From positions 2,356,001-2,420,000 of the forward strand of contig NZ_CP133671.1 of assembly GCF_031326345.1 (NCBI RefSeq): a DNA stretch of 64,000 bases, in the 5' to 3' direction. Positions within the stretch are counted from its first letter, which is position 1. The number at the start of each line of letters is the position of its first letter. The notes beneath the pieces are model-generated. The model worked only from the letters and a program-made list of their open reading frames with translations, had not been told where the DNA came from and ran no database searches. Positions 9,145 through 20,045 of the stretch are shown here, piece by piece. The position numbers and the translations under genes are program-made. The DNA is from Aureispira sp. CCB-E (GTDB lineage: Bacteria; Bacteroidota; Bacteroidia; Chitinophagales; Saprospiraceae).

Positions 9145-12100
9145 ATGGCTATAATGACCGATGAAATAAAAACATTTCAAGATGAGGTATTAGATCTTAT
9201 TCAAGAAAATCGAGATACCTACAAGGTGGCTCCTCATAGAGTTCTGAGCGATTATCGTACTGAAAAAGGTACAACTGAAGCCTATAATAATCGCCAAATA
9301 TTAGAGTTGCTACAAAACTCTGATGATGCTAAATCTAGTATTGTTCAAATAAGGATAAATACTGAGAGTCGTATTCTTACTATTGCAAATAATGGAGAAC
9401 CATTTAATATTGGAGGTATACGATCATTGATGGTAGCTCGCCAAAGTCCCAAAGACAAAAAGGAATTTATTGGGAATAAAGGTCTTGGATTTAGATCTAT
9501 ATTAAATTGGGTAGATAAAGTTGTTGTAAAGACAAAAGCCATTGATTTAATTTTCTCTCCAGAAATAGCAAAAAGAGAATACGATAAAATATTCAAAGAA
9601 TCTGAAAAATTCAGGAATGCTGTATCTGAGGCAAAAAATCTGAAAGGAGAGATTCCTTTTGCAGTTCTTGCAATACCTGATTTTCAAGACCCTTCTAATA
9701 CTGATTCTTGGGAGACAGTATTTGAATTGTCTTATAAAAAAGAAGTTGAGGATAGTATCCTTAAGCAATTAGATGATATAAAAGGTGAAGTATTATTGTT
9801 TCTCCGACATCTCAAGAGGATTGAAGTAATAAGGGATGGAAATCCTCCTCAATCTTTTGAAAAGGAAGATCGGTTGGATGAGGTATTTATTAATAATGAT
9901 ACCCAATGGTCTATATTTACTTCTGAGCAAGAATTTTTTGGAGAGAATAAGAAGTTTAACTTTAAAATTGCTTGGCAAAAAGAATTGGAAAATAGCGAGA
10001 ATTACTTTTATACATATTTACCTATGAAAGTGAAGACTCATTTGCCAAGTATAATTCATGCAACTTTCGATTTAGACCCTGCTAGAAACCAACTGAATGA
10101 TTCAGATGGGAATATTTATATTTTAGAGGTGATTGCTGATGCTTTAGGGGATTTAGCGAACACAAAGATAAAATCAAAAGATCAAAGTAATTGGAATTCA
10201 TTTTGTTTTTTAACATCTGAGGGTACAAGCGATAATGAATTACTTAAACCATTTTACCTTAAAATAAAGGACTATAGAGACAAGTTGCCAATTTATCCTT
10301 GTGTCGATGGAAGTTATAATGAAAAGGGAAATGTTTATTATTATGGTGGAGCATTTTCAGAATGGGTTGAAAAAAACAATTTTGGAATCTATTTTCCAAG
10401 TCTCCTACGCTCACCTTTCGATAAAATTACCAAAGATTTTAATCATTATCAGTTCAAAAAATATACTCCAAAGGAATTTCAAAATATAGTAAAGTCAATT
10501 TCCCCTTTGATTTCATCTATTGGAGAGAGGGTTTCTTTAATACGGATATTACTGACTCCTGAGTTTCGATCATTTCATGAGAGTGTGCTGCATTTACCCT
10601 TATTACTTGATACAAATGACAATATTGTTAGTGAGGAAAGACAGGTGTTTATTCTTAGTAAGAAAGATGTAGAGCAGTATTATATTCCTTCTTTTGTAAA
10701 ATTATCTTTTATATCTCAAAAACTATATAGATCCATACTTAATGAGCTAGCAGATAAAATTGAAATTCACCGTAAGAATGAAAAAGAAAGTGATTCAAGA
10801 CCTCTGAAAAGAGTTGTAGATACGATTTTGAATATTGGCTCAAATGATATTAATGATGTAATCAAAACAATTATTTCAGAGACTAATCAGGAATTAAAGA
10901 CTGTCGCTTCTATGCAACAGAAAGCTATTGCTATAACTGATTTAATGAAATCGCTTTATTCTATCTTCAAGAAAAATCCCACAAGAACAACTGTATTAAG
11001 TCAAAAAATACCCGTCATTAATAAAGAAAAAGAGATTAAATTTTGCGATGAACTTTATCTTGGCAATACCTATCCTTCAGGTAAATTAACGGAACTCATA
11101 TTTGACAATGTTTATGAAGATAGTGACTATGTTGCTGATACTGATTTTTGGGAGTTAGGAGAAGCTAGTTTAGAGGAAAAAGAATTATTCTTTTTGTGGA
11201 TTGGAGTTAATAAACATATTAAGATAGTAGTAGATGAAACTGAAAAAACTAGAGATGGAGGATACAAAAATTATCTATTTAGTAAAATAACCAAGCCTGA
11301 TAAAATCAGTTATATTTATTTTAAAGGGTTAAGACTTAGTAGACCTGATGTAATAAGAAAATTATCAGCTGAAAAACTAGTTTTACTTGTTTATAAAGAA
11401 CCTCTCTTATTTCAACGCTTAGAATACTCTAATGCTGATGAATTGTCATACAAATATGGTAATGCATATCCAAAACCATTCGTAGAAAAACCATCCTACC
11501 TAGAATATCAATTAGTCTCAAACTCAAATCTAAATAATTATGTGCTAGAAGAGGGAGGTGTTGGCTTTGACTTTAAGAGTTTTAATTTCAAACACCCTAT
11601 ACTGTCTAATTTCATATTAGATGAGGGGAAACTCAGGTTTATTCTTAAAAAATTAGGTGCTCTTGAAACTATGGATGAGTTAAGTCCTCAACAATATTAT
11701 AGCTTATTTGAAAAACATGAGGAGAGGTATAAAGATGGATTAGGTACTCAAGCTTTTTACAGGAAATTTCTTAGTTATTGTGCAAAAAATAAGGATACCT
11801 TACTAAAAAATTATAAGCATGATTTTAATGGAATGAAGCTTTTTGCTAGAAAAGGAGGTCGTAGAGATGGTAAATTAGAGCTTAAGGATGTCTCAGAGAT
11901 ATATTACTTTGATAATAACCTTTTACCCCAAAATATTTTAGATAATTATTGGATATTAAATCTTCCCAAAAGAGCTGGAGAGCAAAATGTTAAAGACTTT
12001 TTTGGAGTTAATTTAATTCAAAAGTTATTAGATGAAGTAGAATTAGTTAAAGTCTCAGAACAGTCTTGGAGTCAAAGGTTCAACCTAGAGATGGAAGAAT

Positions 12101-13725
12101 TAAAGGCTTTGTTCTTATGTTATAGATTGTGGTCGTTAAAAACAAAGGAGGCTACCTTAAAGGTTAGGGAAGCTATTAACTTAATCAAGTCTCTTGAATT
12201 TAGATTAGTTTCAGAATGTATATATAGGTTTGCCAAAGATGAAGTTTATTCTTTGGAAGATAATTCTTTTATCAAAATAGGTAACACCTATTATGTGAAG
12301 AATCGTAATGCAATTGAGCTTTCTGACCTTAAAAAAGATAGAGAATTTTGTGATGCAATTGCGGAAATAATCTGTATAAACTTTAAGGTAAAGGAGAATA
12401 AGAATGATTTTCGGTCAGTTTTTAAAGACTCAATAGAGGACTCTATGCATCTTATTCATATGGACGAGTTATTGGGCTATTTTAAATCGGCGAGGGAGTT
12501 TTTAGGAGTGTCAAGAGCTGAGTTAAGTTTTTGGGAGAGGTTATATAAATTTCAAGGGCAAAAGTTTCCTGAGAATATTCAGAATGATGCTGGACTTAAA
12601 TTGTGCATTGAAGAAGACTTGAAATATGAGTTACCTTCTTGGTATTCTAATGTAGATTTTAATGATTTTAATAGAGGAAGTGGAGTTGACTTGTTAAAGG
12701 ATATTACATCAAAATATGGGATTCGTGCAGATACGTTACTCGATAATGTATCCACAGGACTTGTCTCATATCATAAGAATAGGTTTGAATTAAGTCTTGT
12801 TATCTACAGATCTAAATTTGAAAGACTCATTTGGAAAAAAAATTCGGTAGAACTTGAGAATCAACAGTTATTTTTAGCGAAACAGATTGGATATCAGGAT
12901 ATTGGAGAATCTATCGAACTAAACCAATTTATTGAAGATAATATATTTGAATTGAATATTAACTACGCAGGTGAACTGGTTAAAATCGTTAAGAGTTTAT
13001 TTAAAATTGATTTAGATGAAGAACAAGAATTAGACGAGGTTACAATCAAATATAGTGATTTGTTAGGAGAGCATAATTTACAAGAAGCTGATATAGAAAA
13101 TTTAAATATTCGTAGTTTATTGTATTTTGAAGGAAATGAGGATATTATTAAGGAACATTTAAAGCTGATATGTGAGAAAGATATTACTAGTGTAATAGAC
13201 GATAACCAGACTATTGAAGTAGCTGAAATTAATTACAGTAAGTCAAAAAAAGTTATTTCAAAGACAAAAAAGAATGGTAAGGGAAATGGGAATGCTGCTT
13301 GGATGCATAGTAGTAAGAATGATAAGAGAAAAAAGAAAGCTGGAGTGAAAGCAGAGGAATTAGTTTATAATTCCTTAGAAGCAAATGATGATGTCGAATT
13401 CGTAGAATGGAGATCTAGTTATTCAAAAAAGGTATCTTTAAAATCAGATTCTCTTCATTGTGATATTATTTATAAACTAAAGAATGAAGCCAATCTCAAG
13501 TATTTAGAAGTGAAATCGTTTAATGGTGTCAGTTTCCATTTATCAAGATCAGAGATGGAGGAAGGACGAAAAAGAGGAGAGCACTATGAAATAGCACTTG
13601 TCTCTAATGGCGAGATACATATCCTAAAGGAGCTATTCAAAAAAGGTGTTGATTTTGAGAATAATGATTTTTTTAAAGCGACACCATCAGATTACATTAT
13701 TACATTAGAAATAGAAACTGAATAG
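9145..13725 (+). CDS. Sacsin-like GHKL ATPase with C-terminal DUF3883 nuclease-like domain
   Basis: This 1526-aa protein opens with a GHKL (Hsp90/sacsin/MutL) ATPase fold: the N box LELLQNSDDA (residues 53-62), the nucleotide loop ANNGEPF, in which the usual Asp of DxG is Asn, and the lid glycines GNKGLGFRS. The long middle has no recognised domain. The end matches the DUF3883 pattern: Asp1440 followed by EVK at 1455-1457, the D...ExK arrangement of PD-(D/E)xK nucleases, after a basic linker near residue 1380. ATP-driven opening and closing that gates a nuclease is a reasonable inference. It lies 8 bases after the small gene and 2 bases before the DUF1998 helicase gene, so the three should be made together. 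The D-to-N change may weaken hydrolysis, or may be normal for this branch. Confidence 0.8.
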   Translation: MAIMTDEIKTFQDEVLDLIQENRDTYKVAPHRVLSDYRTEKGTTEAYNNRQILELLQNSDDAKSSIVQIRINTESRILTIANNGEPFNIGGIRSLMVARQSPKDKKEFIGNKGLGFRSILNWVDKVVVKTKAIDLIFSPEIAKREYDKIFKESEKFRNAVSEAKNLKGEIPFAVLAIPDFQDPSNTDSWETVFELSYKKEVEDSILKQLDDIKGEVLLFLRHLKRIEVIRDGNPPQSFEKEDRLDEVFINNDTQWSIFTSEQEFFGENKKFNFKIAWQKELENSENYFYTYLPMKVKTHLPSIIHATFDLDPARNQLNDSDGNIYILEVIADALGDLANTKIKSKDQSNWNSFCFLTSEGTSDNELLKPFYLKIKDYRDKLPIYPCVDGSYNEKGNVYYYGGAFSEWVEKNNFGIYFPSLLRSPFDKITKDFNHYQFKKYTPKEFQNIVKSISPLISSIGERVSLIRILLTPEFRSFHESVLHLPLLLDTNDNIVSEERQVFILSKKDVEQYYIPSFVKLSFISQKLYRSILNELADKIEIHRKNEKESDSRPLKRVVDTILNIGSNDINDVIKTIISETNQELKTVASMQQKAIAITDLMKSLYSIFKKNPTRTTVLSQKIPVINKEKEIKFCDELYLGNTYPSGKLTELIFDNVYEDSDYVADTDFWELGEASLEEKELFFLWIGVNKHIKIVVDETEKTRDGGYKNYLFSKITKPDKISYIYFKGLRLSRPDVIRKLSAEKLVLLVYKEPLLFQRLEYSNADELSYKYGNAYPKPFVEKPSYLEYQLVSNSNLNNYVLEEGGVGFDFKSFNFKHPILSNFILDEGKLRFILKKLGALETMDELSPQQYYSLFEKHEERYKDGLGTQAFYRKFLSYCAKNKDTLLKNYKHDFNGMKLFARKGGRRDGKLELKDVSEIYYFDNNLLPQNILDNYWILNLPKRAGEQNVKDFFGVNLIQKLLDEVELVKVSEQSWSQRFNLEMEELKALFLCYRLWSLKTKEATLKVREAINLIKSLEFRLVSECIYRFAKDEVYSLEDNSFIKIGNTYYVKNRNAIELSDLKKDREFCDAIAEIICINFKVKENKNDFRSVFKDSIEDSMHLIHMDELLGYFKSAREFLGVSRAELSFWERLYKFQGQKFPENIQNDAGLKLCIEEDLKYELPSWYSNVDFNDFNRGSGVDLLKDITSKYGIRADTLLDNVSTGLVSYHKNRFELSLVIYRSKFERLIWKKNSVELENQQLFLAKQIGYQDIGESIELNQFIEDNIFELNINYAGELVKIVKSLFKIDLDEEQELDEVTIKYSDLLGEHNLQEADIENLNIRSLLYFEGNEDIIKEHLKLICEKDITSVIDDNQTIEVAEINYSKSKKVISKTKKNGKGNGNAAWMHSSKNDKRKKKAGVKAEELVYNSLEANDDVEFVEWRSSYSKKVSLKSDSLHCDIIYKLKNEANLKYLEVKSFNGVSFHLSRSEMEEGRKRGEHYEIALVSNGEIHILKELFKKGVDFENNDFFKATPSDYIITLEIETE

Positions 13726-13727
13726 CT

Positions 13728-16700
13728 ATGCTTAGCCTTAACCAAGCCATAGAAATAAAGGAGTCCATATTAGCCTATCTTAAGGCTACCTTCACTTTCC
13801 AGGATAAGAAAGTACATAAGGCCTTTTATGACTTTATCAATCATCCACAAGAAGGATTATTTAAAGGACCCTACTTGTCTTTGAAACTCCCTTTTGTCAA
13901 AGCAAGTGAAGAAGCTCAGGAGCAAATTCCTTTGGACATTAAACCAGAATGGAAGGCATATGATCATCAATTGAAGGCTTGGGAGCGATTGAGCACAAAA
14001 GATAGAATCCCTAAACCTACTATTATTACTACAGGTACAGGTTCTGGGAAAACAGAGTCCTTTATGTATCCCATCTTAGATTATTGCTTTAATAATCAGC
14101 ATCGATCGGGGATTAAGGTGATTATCATGTATCCTATGAATGCTTTGGCAACAGACCAGGCTAAGCGTTTGGCAAAGATGATTTATGAGCATGATAATGG
14201 TTTGTTACGAGGTAAGATAACCGCAGGTTTATTCATTGGAGAAGGTCAGGACCCTACGACTTATCCAAAGACTATGGGACTCGACCATATCATAGAAAAT
14301 AAGGAGGCGATATTGGCCTCCCCTCCAGATATTTTATTGACCAACTTTAAGATGCTGGATTATGGTCTAATGAAGAGTCGTTATCATGATTTGTGGCAAG
14401 GGAATTTTAGGGATAATAAGCTGTTGCGTTTTTTGGTTTTGGATGAGTTACATACTTATGATGGAGCACAGGGAACAGATGTTGCCAATCTTATACGAAG
14501 GTTGAAGATGAAGTTGGATATGCCTGAAGAGTATCTGATTCCTGTTGGTACTTCCGCTACGATTGGTAGTGCAGAAGATTCTGCCAGTTTATTGGCGGAT
14601 TATGCCAGCAAGGTGTTTGGCGAAAATGTTACGGAAGAAGCGATTATTACAGAGAATAGAGTTAGTACCGAAGAATTCTTTGGTGTTAATGAAGGTGAAC
14701 GGTTTATTCCTAGAGCCAAGATGTTTGGGAAGATAAAACCAATAACTGGAGAAGGTTATGACGTGTATTTTAAGAGACAATGTTCAATCTGGCAAGTAAG
14801 TCAATCTAGCTTAGCAGAAGATCTTTCTGGGTTTCAAATTACCAGAGATTTAGTTCATGTAATGAACGAGGGTATTGCCTACCGAACGGTAGCTGAAGTA
14901 GCAAGAGCTCTTGCTAAGCAAAACAAAGACTTTAAAGACAATGTACCTCAATGGGATCCTACATTGAAAATAAATCCACAAGAGGCTTTAGTCCAATCTT
15001 TATTTACACTAATCACAGAAGCAAAGCTGGTAGATAAGAATGGACGTGAAAGTCCTTTCTTGTTTTCACAGGTTCAGTTATGGGTTAGAGAATTGAGTGG
15101 TGTTCTGAGGATGATGACAAAAGATCCAAGATTTTCCTGGAAAGATTCTATTCAGGAGGGGGATGCTATCAAAGCCTTACCTCCATGGTTTTGTCGAGAG
15201 TGTGGAGCTTCTGGCTGGTTAGCCTATAAGAATGATAGAGTTGCCAAATTTAGTGCGGATGTGAACGCTATTTATAATGGATTTTTTACAAATAGCAAGA
15301 ATGTCTATTTTATGAATCTTACAGATTGGTATTCTGTAGAGGATATTTCCAACTCTGGATATCAACCAACGGATGCTTATCAGCGATATATTTCAGGAGA
15401 GAGCTTGAAGATATTCAACAAGGATAAAGATGATGATGGATTGCTTGATGTAACCTACTTCAGAAAAGAGAGTAGGAATAATGCAAGGTATGTTGATCAT
15501 GTTTGCCCTGAGTGTAACACCAAGAATAATGTGGCTATTATTGGTACCAAAATCGCCACCCTAAGTTCTATTGGTGTAAGTCAAAGTTTGTCTTCTGATT
15601 TAGATAGTCAAAAAACACAGGAGCGTAAGATTTTAGCTTTTACCAACTCTGTTCAGGATGCTGCTCATCAAGCCTCCTTCATTGAAGCAAGAAATTATAG
15701 ATTTAGCTTCCGTTCTTCCTTACAGAAGGTGATTAATGTTCTTGATAAGGATGTTCGTCTTTCTGACTTAGTAGATAAATTTATCCAATATTGGAAACAA
15801 TATGCTGATGATACAGGTGAAGGAAACTTGGCAGCATATTATTATCGTTTTTATCCAACCGACTATTTGGGCAAATCAACTCCAGAGGATTATAAGAATG
15901 GCGATAAGTTTGAAAAGCATTTTCAGGATGCATTCGATATACGCATGTGTTGGGAGGCTTATGCTGAATTTGGGTTTAATGCTGTAATTGGACGAACCCT
16001 AGAAAAGACAGGTTCTTCAGGTGTATATTTTGAACATGAGGCTTTGCTGTCTGTTTGGGATAAAATGAAAGTATGGATTGATAAAAATACTACACATCAT
16101 AATGCTATCCAGCAAGATGATTTCTTAAAGTTTTTGAATCTTTTATTACATAGAATCAGAACCAAAGGAGGAATTAGCCATCCATATTTAGAAAAGTTTA
16201 GAAATGGGAATCTAAAACTTTGGGACCTAAACTGGATGAAAGATTCCAGGCATTTTCTGAATAAACGATTTGGTCAGAGAACTAGGCTACCAAAGTTAAT
16301 TACCTATCAACAAGAGAACAGAGGGCTTTTAGATAGCTCTTTCACGAAGCATAATAACTGGTTTCATGGATATTATATCAAAGCATTTCCACTAGCGTCT
16401 CCACATACAGATTTTATAAATGACTTCTACGAGCAATTATTTACTATTTTAAATGATCTTGAAGTTCTTGATAAAGAAGAAGCAAAAGGGATTGTCAATT
16501 TTGCGTTGAATCCTCAAAAGATTTTTGTCAACTCAAAAGTAAGTCATGTTGAATGCTCTAAATGTGAGCATTCGATTAACTCAGCTGATTCAATAGATTA
16601 TTTAGTTGGAGGCAAGTGTTTGATGTTTAGGTGTTCTGGTACTTATGAAGTTGCTTCGGAGGATAAGACTAAAGAGTTAAATTATTATCAGTTGGTTTAT

Positions 16701-19700
16701 AATAGAAATAAATCGCCAAGGATTTATTCTGCCGAACATACTGGTCTGTTAAATAGGGAGGATAGAGAATTATTAGAGGAGGATTTTAAATACAGAACGA
16801 AGTTTAATTCTAAGAATGCTATTGTCTCAACTAGTACTCTTGAAATGGGGATTGATATTGGTAGTTTGAATACAGCGTTTAATAATTCAGTCCCTCCTTT
16901 GTCATCGAACTTCTTACAGCGAATAGGTCGTGCTGGTCGTTCGAGTGGATCTGCATTAATTGTGAACTTTGCTCAAAATAAAGCACACGATCAATATTAT
17001 TATCGGGAGCCGATGGAGATGATGGATGGTTCTGTTAATACTCCTGGATGTTATCTACAAGCGAAAGAGATTCTTCATCGTCATTTCTTTGCTTTTTGTA
17101 TAGACAGTTGGACTTCTCAAAATCACAAGACGAATACAATTCCTGTAAACGTCAAGTTTATAAAGATAGAAACAACGGACGTACAAGGCTCGGAATTTTT
17201 TATGAGTCGATTACTGAATTTTATTAAGGCAAATGAAGATGCTTTATTAGAGAAGTTTAGGCATCATTATATCATGACTGTTGAAGATTCAGTTTTTGAA
17301 CAGCTGAAGTATTCTTTTGCTAGTGAGCAGTTTTACTATTTCCATAAAAATATATTCCAACGTTTGAAGGAAGAAATCTTATCCCTCAAGCAAAAAGTGG
17401 TTGATGCAAAGAAATATATCAAAGAGCAAGGATGGGGAAAAGAGGATGAAGAAAGAAAAGAATTAGAGAGAGAGACAAGGAACTTAAATGGGATTATCCA
17501 TAGCCTAAAGAATAGAAGTACTTTAGAGTATTTAACTAATATTGGGGTGTTGCCTAACTATGCTTTCCCTGAGACAGGAGTAACCTTGATGGGAAGAGTC
17601 AATGGGAATCAGGCAGAAGCAAGTAGCCATCCGCCGAAGCAGTTGGAGCTTGAGTTTGTACGTGCTTCAAGCGTTGCCATAAGAGAACTGGCTCCAGATA
17701 ATTATTTTTACGCTCAGGGATTCAAACTCAAAGTAACGGGAGTAAACACATTTGATTGGTCAGATAAGAAGCATTCTCATAAGAAACGCTTTTGCTCCAA
17801 TTGTGATCACCTAGAGATAGAAAAAGGGCAAAAAGGAAATTGTCCTAAGTGTGGTAGTGAAACATGGGCAGCCTCTTCAAATGTTCATACTTTTGCTCGA
17901 TTGTTGACCGTTAAATCTTTTAATAATCAATCAGATGCTGCATTGGGAGATAATAAGGATGAGCGTGAGAATCTTTATTATAATGTATCTCGTCACTTTA
18001 ACTTTAGTAATTCAAGTTCTTCAGGAGCTTGGGCTATCCAAGATATTCCATTTGGTATTGAGTTCGTCAAGAATGTTACGATAACAGATAATAATACAGG
18101 ACGAACAGATGCAGGAAGTGGTAAAAAAGTGAAGATTAATCAAGAAGAAGTATCTGGTCAAGGTTTTGTTACATGCAAGCATTGTGGGAAATCATCTTCA
18201 AACCTTAATCAGAAGGATTACAAGTTGCATTATGGATACTGCAAACATAAAGATGCTAAGTATCAAAAGAAATCAGATGAGGTATATGAAGAGGTTTATT
18301 TCTTTAGAGAATTTCAATCAGAGGTATTAAAAATATTGTTGCCTGTACAGGATTTTAATAGTTACTCAGAAATTAAGATGTTTGCTGCGGGAATAAAACT
18401 AGGTATTCAAACATATTTCAATGGTAATCCTCAGCACATTGCGATGTCGGATTATAGAGAGTTTAATCATCGAACACTCAAGTTTGACCGATATTTAATT
18501 CTGTTTGATACCATTCCTGGAGGAACAGGATATTTAGAAAAACTATTTGACCATCAAGAGTTCAACAAGCTTCTTCAAGGAGCTTTGGGTAAAATAAAGG
18601 AATGTAGCTGTCGATTCTTGAATAAGGATGGTTGTTATCATTGTATTTATACGTATGCAAATCAATACGACCAAAAGGAACTGAGTAGATCTCAAGCTGA
18701 AGAACGATTTGAAAAAGTTTTGGATAAATGTGAAGGCTGGGAGTATTATCCTAATGGTTTAAGTTTGCTGACTAACTCTGGTAAGATTGAAGAATCAGAA
18801 TTGGAAAATCGTTTTTATAGAAGTTTGAAAAGTTTTGCGGATAAGAATGATTCCTGGACGTTTGGTGTAGATAAAAGTTATGGTTCAGATAGCTACACTT
18901 TAGTTTATAAGAAAGATAATATGGAAAACTTTAGTTACCATATTCAGCCTCAATATCAATTAGGTCAAAGACAAGGTATTCCAATATCAACAAGGGCTGA
19001 TTTTTTGATAAAATGTACATCTGCTAAGGTAAATGGAGAATATATAGATGATATTAATTCTATCCCAAGGATAGCAATATATCTAGATGGTTATCAATAC
19101 CATGCTTCTGAAGAGAATAATAATTTTGAGCAAGACTTTCAGAAGAGAATGGGAATCATTACTTCTCCTGAGTATAAAACCTGGACTTTAACTTGGAATG
19201 ATGTAGAGCAATTTGACGAGTATTTCTTAGAGGAAGAAAATCAACAAAATAGAGATGATTGCTTGGATAATAAACTTAAGAAATGTAGCTCTATTCAGAA
19301 TAAGATATTACAAGCTACTAAACGAGTATTGAAGGTAGAATATTCTGAAGCACAGAATAATATGGAGCGATTATTAAAAGTATTAGAATATCCGATACGA
19401 GATGAAACATTTAATAAATCCTTAATTACCTACTTATCTTTTTTCCAGGATAAATTATTTGATCCATCTTTTTCTAAAGATGATATTTCAAAAGTTTTTG
19501 AGGAAGGTCTTATTGATAATTATTGTGCAAGGGCAAAGACATTAGATTGTTTTGTACCTTTTGCTGGAGTTGCCCCTAATACATTATTTAATCTTAAGGT
19601 TTTAGTAAATGTTCAAAGCAATGAGGTAGTCTCCAATCTAGATTTTTTAGAAACTTCTCAAATCGATAAGGAAGAGTGGGGCATGTTTTGGTCATTATTT

Positions 19701-20045
19701 AATCTTATCCAATTCTTTGATTTTTACTCTAAGAGCGAGAGTCATTTGGATAATGATGGAGAAGAGGAAATTTATTCTTTAGAAGATTTCTGTGGTGAAT
19801 TTGATGATGTTTACAGACCTTTACTAGAGGCGATTTATAACAAATACGGAGTAGACTCAGAGGAAGATGAAATCTTGTATTATTCCTTGCTTGATGAGAA
19901 AGGAGAAACTAAAGCAGAAGCTGAGTTAATCATTCCTCAAGCAAAAATAGCATTCAACCCTTTTTCAGAAGAGGATGCTAAAAAACTAAGAGGAGAAGGT
20001 TTTACAATTAAAGACATTGACGACATAAACAATATAACACTATGA
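13728..20045 (+). CDS. Giant DUF1998 helicase with C-terminal nuclease-like domain (DrmA-DrmB / DruE-like)
   Basis: This 2105-aa superfamily 2 helicase has motif I TTGTGSGKTES (about residue 100-110), motif II LDELHTYDGAQGTD (about 237) and motif VI QRIGRAGRSSGS (about 1063). Zinc-type cysteine pairs are scattered through it: FCRECG, VCPECN, ECSKCE, FCSNCD with NCPKCG, and TCKHCG. The DUF1998 signature PGGTGYLEKLFD and the four-Cys segment CSCRFLNKDGCYHC lie near residues 1600-1645. Around 1755-1825, TRADFLI, AIYLDGYQYHAS and FEQDFQKRMG resemble Vsr/REase-like nuclease ends. DISARM splits helicase (DrmA) and DUF1998 (DrmB) into two proteins, while Druantia DruE keeps them in one of about this length. 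Its stop overlaps the next ATG by 4 bases. It is probably the DNA-translocating core of the operon. Confidence 0.88.
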   Translation: MLSLNQAIEIKESILAYLKATFTFQDKKVHKAFYDFINHPQEGLFKGPYLSLKLPFVKASEEAQEQIPLDIKPEWKAYDHQLKAWERLSTKDRIPKPTIITTGTGSGKTESFMYPILDYCFNNQHRSGIKVIIMYPMNALATDQAKRLAKMIYEHDNGLLRGKITAGLFIGEGQDPTTYPKTMGLDHIIENKEAILASPPDILLTNFKMLDYGLMKSRYHDLWQGNFRDNKLLRFLVLDELHTYDGAQGTDVANLIRRLKMKLDMPEEYLIPVGTSATIGSAEDSASLLADYASKVFGENVTEEAIITENRVSTEEFFGVNEGERFIPRAKMFGKIKPITGEGYDVYFKRQCSIWQVSQSSLAEDLSGFQITRDLVHVMNEGIAYRTVAEVARALAKQNKDFKDNVPQWDPTLKINPQEALVQSLFTLITEAKLVDKNGRESPFLFSQVQLWVRELSGVLRMMTKDPRFSWKDSIQEGDAIKALPPWFCRECGASGWLAYKNDRVAKFSADVNAIYNGFFTNSKNVYFMNLTDWYSVEDISNSGYQPTDAYQRYISGESLKIFNKDKDDDGLLDVTYFRKESRNNARYVDHVCPECNTKNNVAIIGTKIATLSSIGVSQSLSSDLDSQKTQERKILAFTNSVQDAAHQASFIEARNYRFSFRSSLQKVINVLDKDVRLSDLVDKFIQYWKQYADDTGEGNLAAYYYRFYPTDYLGKSTPEDYKNGDKFEKHFQDAFDIRMCWEAYAEFGFNAVIGRTLEKTGSSGVYFEHEALLSVWDKMKVWIDKNTTHHNAIQQDDFLKFLNLLLHRIRTKGGISHPYLEKFRNGNLKLWDLNWMKDSRHFLNKRFGQRTRLPKLITYQQENRGLLDSSFTKHNNWFHGYYIKAFPLASPHTDFINDFYEQLFTILNDLEVLDKEEAKGIVNFALNPQKIFVNSKVSHVECSKCEHSINSADSIDYLVGGKCLMFRCSGTYEVASEDKTKELNYYQLVYNRNKSPRIYSAEHTGLLNREDRELLEEDFKYRTKFNSKNAIVSTSTLEMGIDIGSLNTAFNNSVPPLSSNFLQRIGRAGRSSGSALIVNFAQNKAHDQYYYREPMEMMDGSVNTPGCYLQAKEILHRHFFAFCIDSWTSQNHKTNTIPVNVKFIKIETTDVQGSEFFMSRLLNFIKANEDALLEKFRHHYIMTVEDSVFEQLKYSFASEQFYYFHKNIFQRLKEEILSLKQKVVDAKKYIKEQGWGKEDEERKELERETRNLNGIIHSLKNRSTLEYLTNIGVLPNYAFPETGVTLMGRVNGNQAEASSHPPKQLELEFVRASSVAIRELAPDNYFYAQGFKLKVTGVNTFDWSDKKHSHKKRFCSNCDHLEIEKGQKGNCPKCGSETWAASSNVHTFARLLTVKSFNNQSDAALGDNKDERENLYYNVSRHFNFSNSSSSGAWAIQDIPFGIEFVKNVTITDNNTGRTDAGSGKKVKINQEEVSGQGFVTCKHCGKSSSNLNQKDYKLHYGYCKHKDAKYQKKSDEVYEEVYFFREFQSEVLKILLPVQDFNSYSEIKMFAAGIKLGIQTYFNGNPQHIAMSDYREFNHRTLKFDRYLILFDTIPGGTGYLEKLFDHQEFNKLLQGALGKIKECSCRFLNKDGCYHCIYTYANQYDQKELSRSQAEERFEKVLDKCEGWEYYPNGLSLLTNSGKIEESELENRFYRSLKSFADKNDSWTFGVDKSYGSDSYTLVYKKDNMENFSYHIQPQYQLGQRQGIPISTRADFLIKCTSAKVNGEYIDDINSIPRIAIYLDGYQYHASEENNNFEQDFQKRMGIITSPEYKTWTLTWNDVEQFDEYFLEEENQQNRDDCLDNKLKKCSSIQNKILQATKRVLKVEYSEAQNNMERLLKVLEYPIRDETFNKSLITYLSFFQDKLFDPSFSKDDISKVFEEGLIDNYCARAKTLDCFVPFAGVAPNTLFNLKVLVNVQSNEVVSNLDFLETSQIDKEEWGMFWSLFNLIQFFDFYSKSESHLDNDGEEEIYSLEDFCGEFDDVYRPLLEAIYNKYGVDSEEDEILYYSLLDEKGETKAEAELIIPQAKIAFNPFSEEDAKKLRGEGFTIKDIDDINNITL

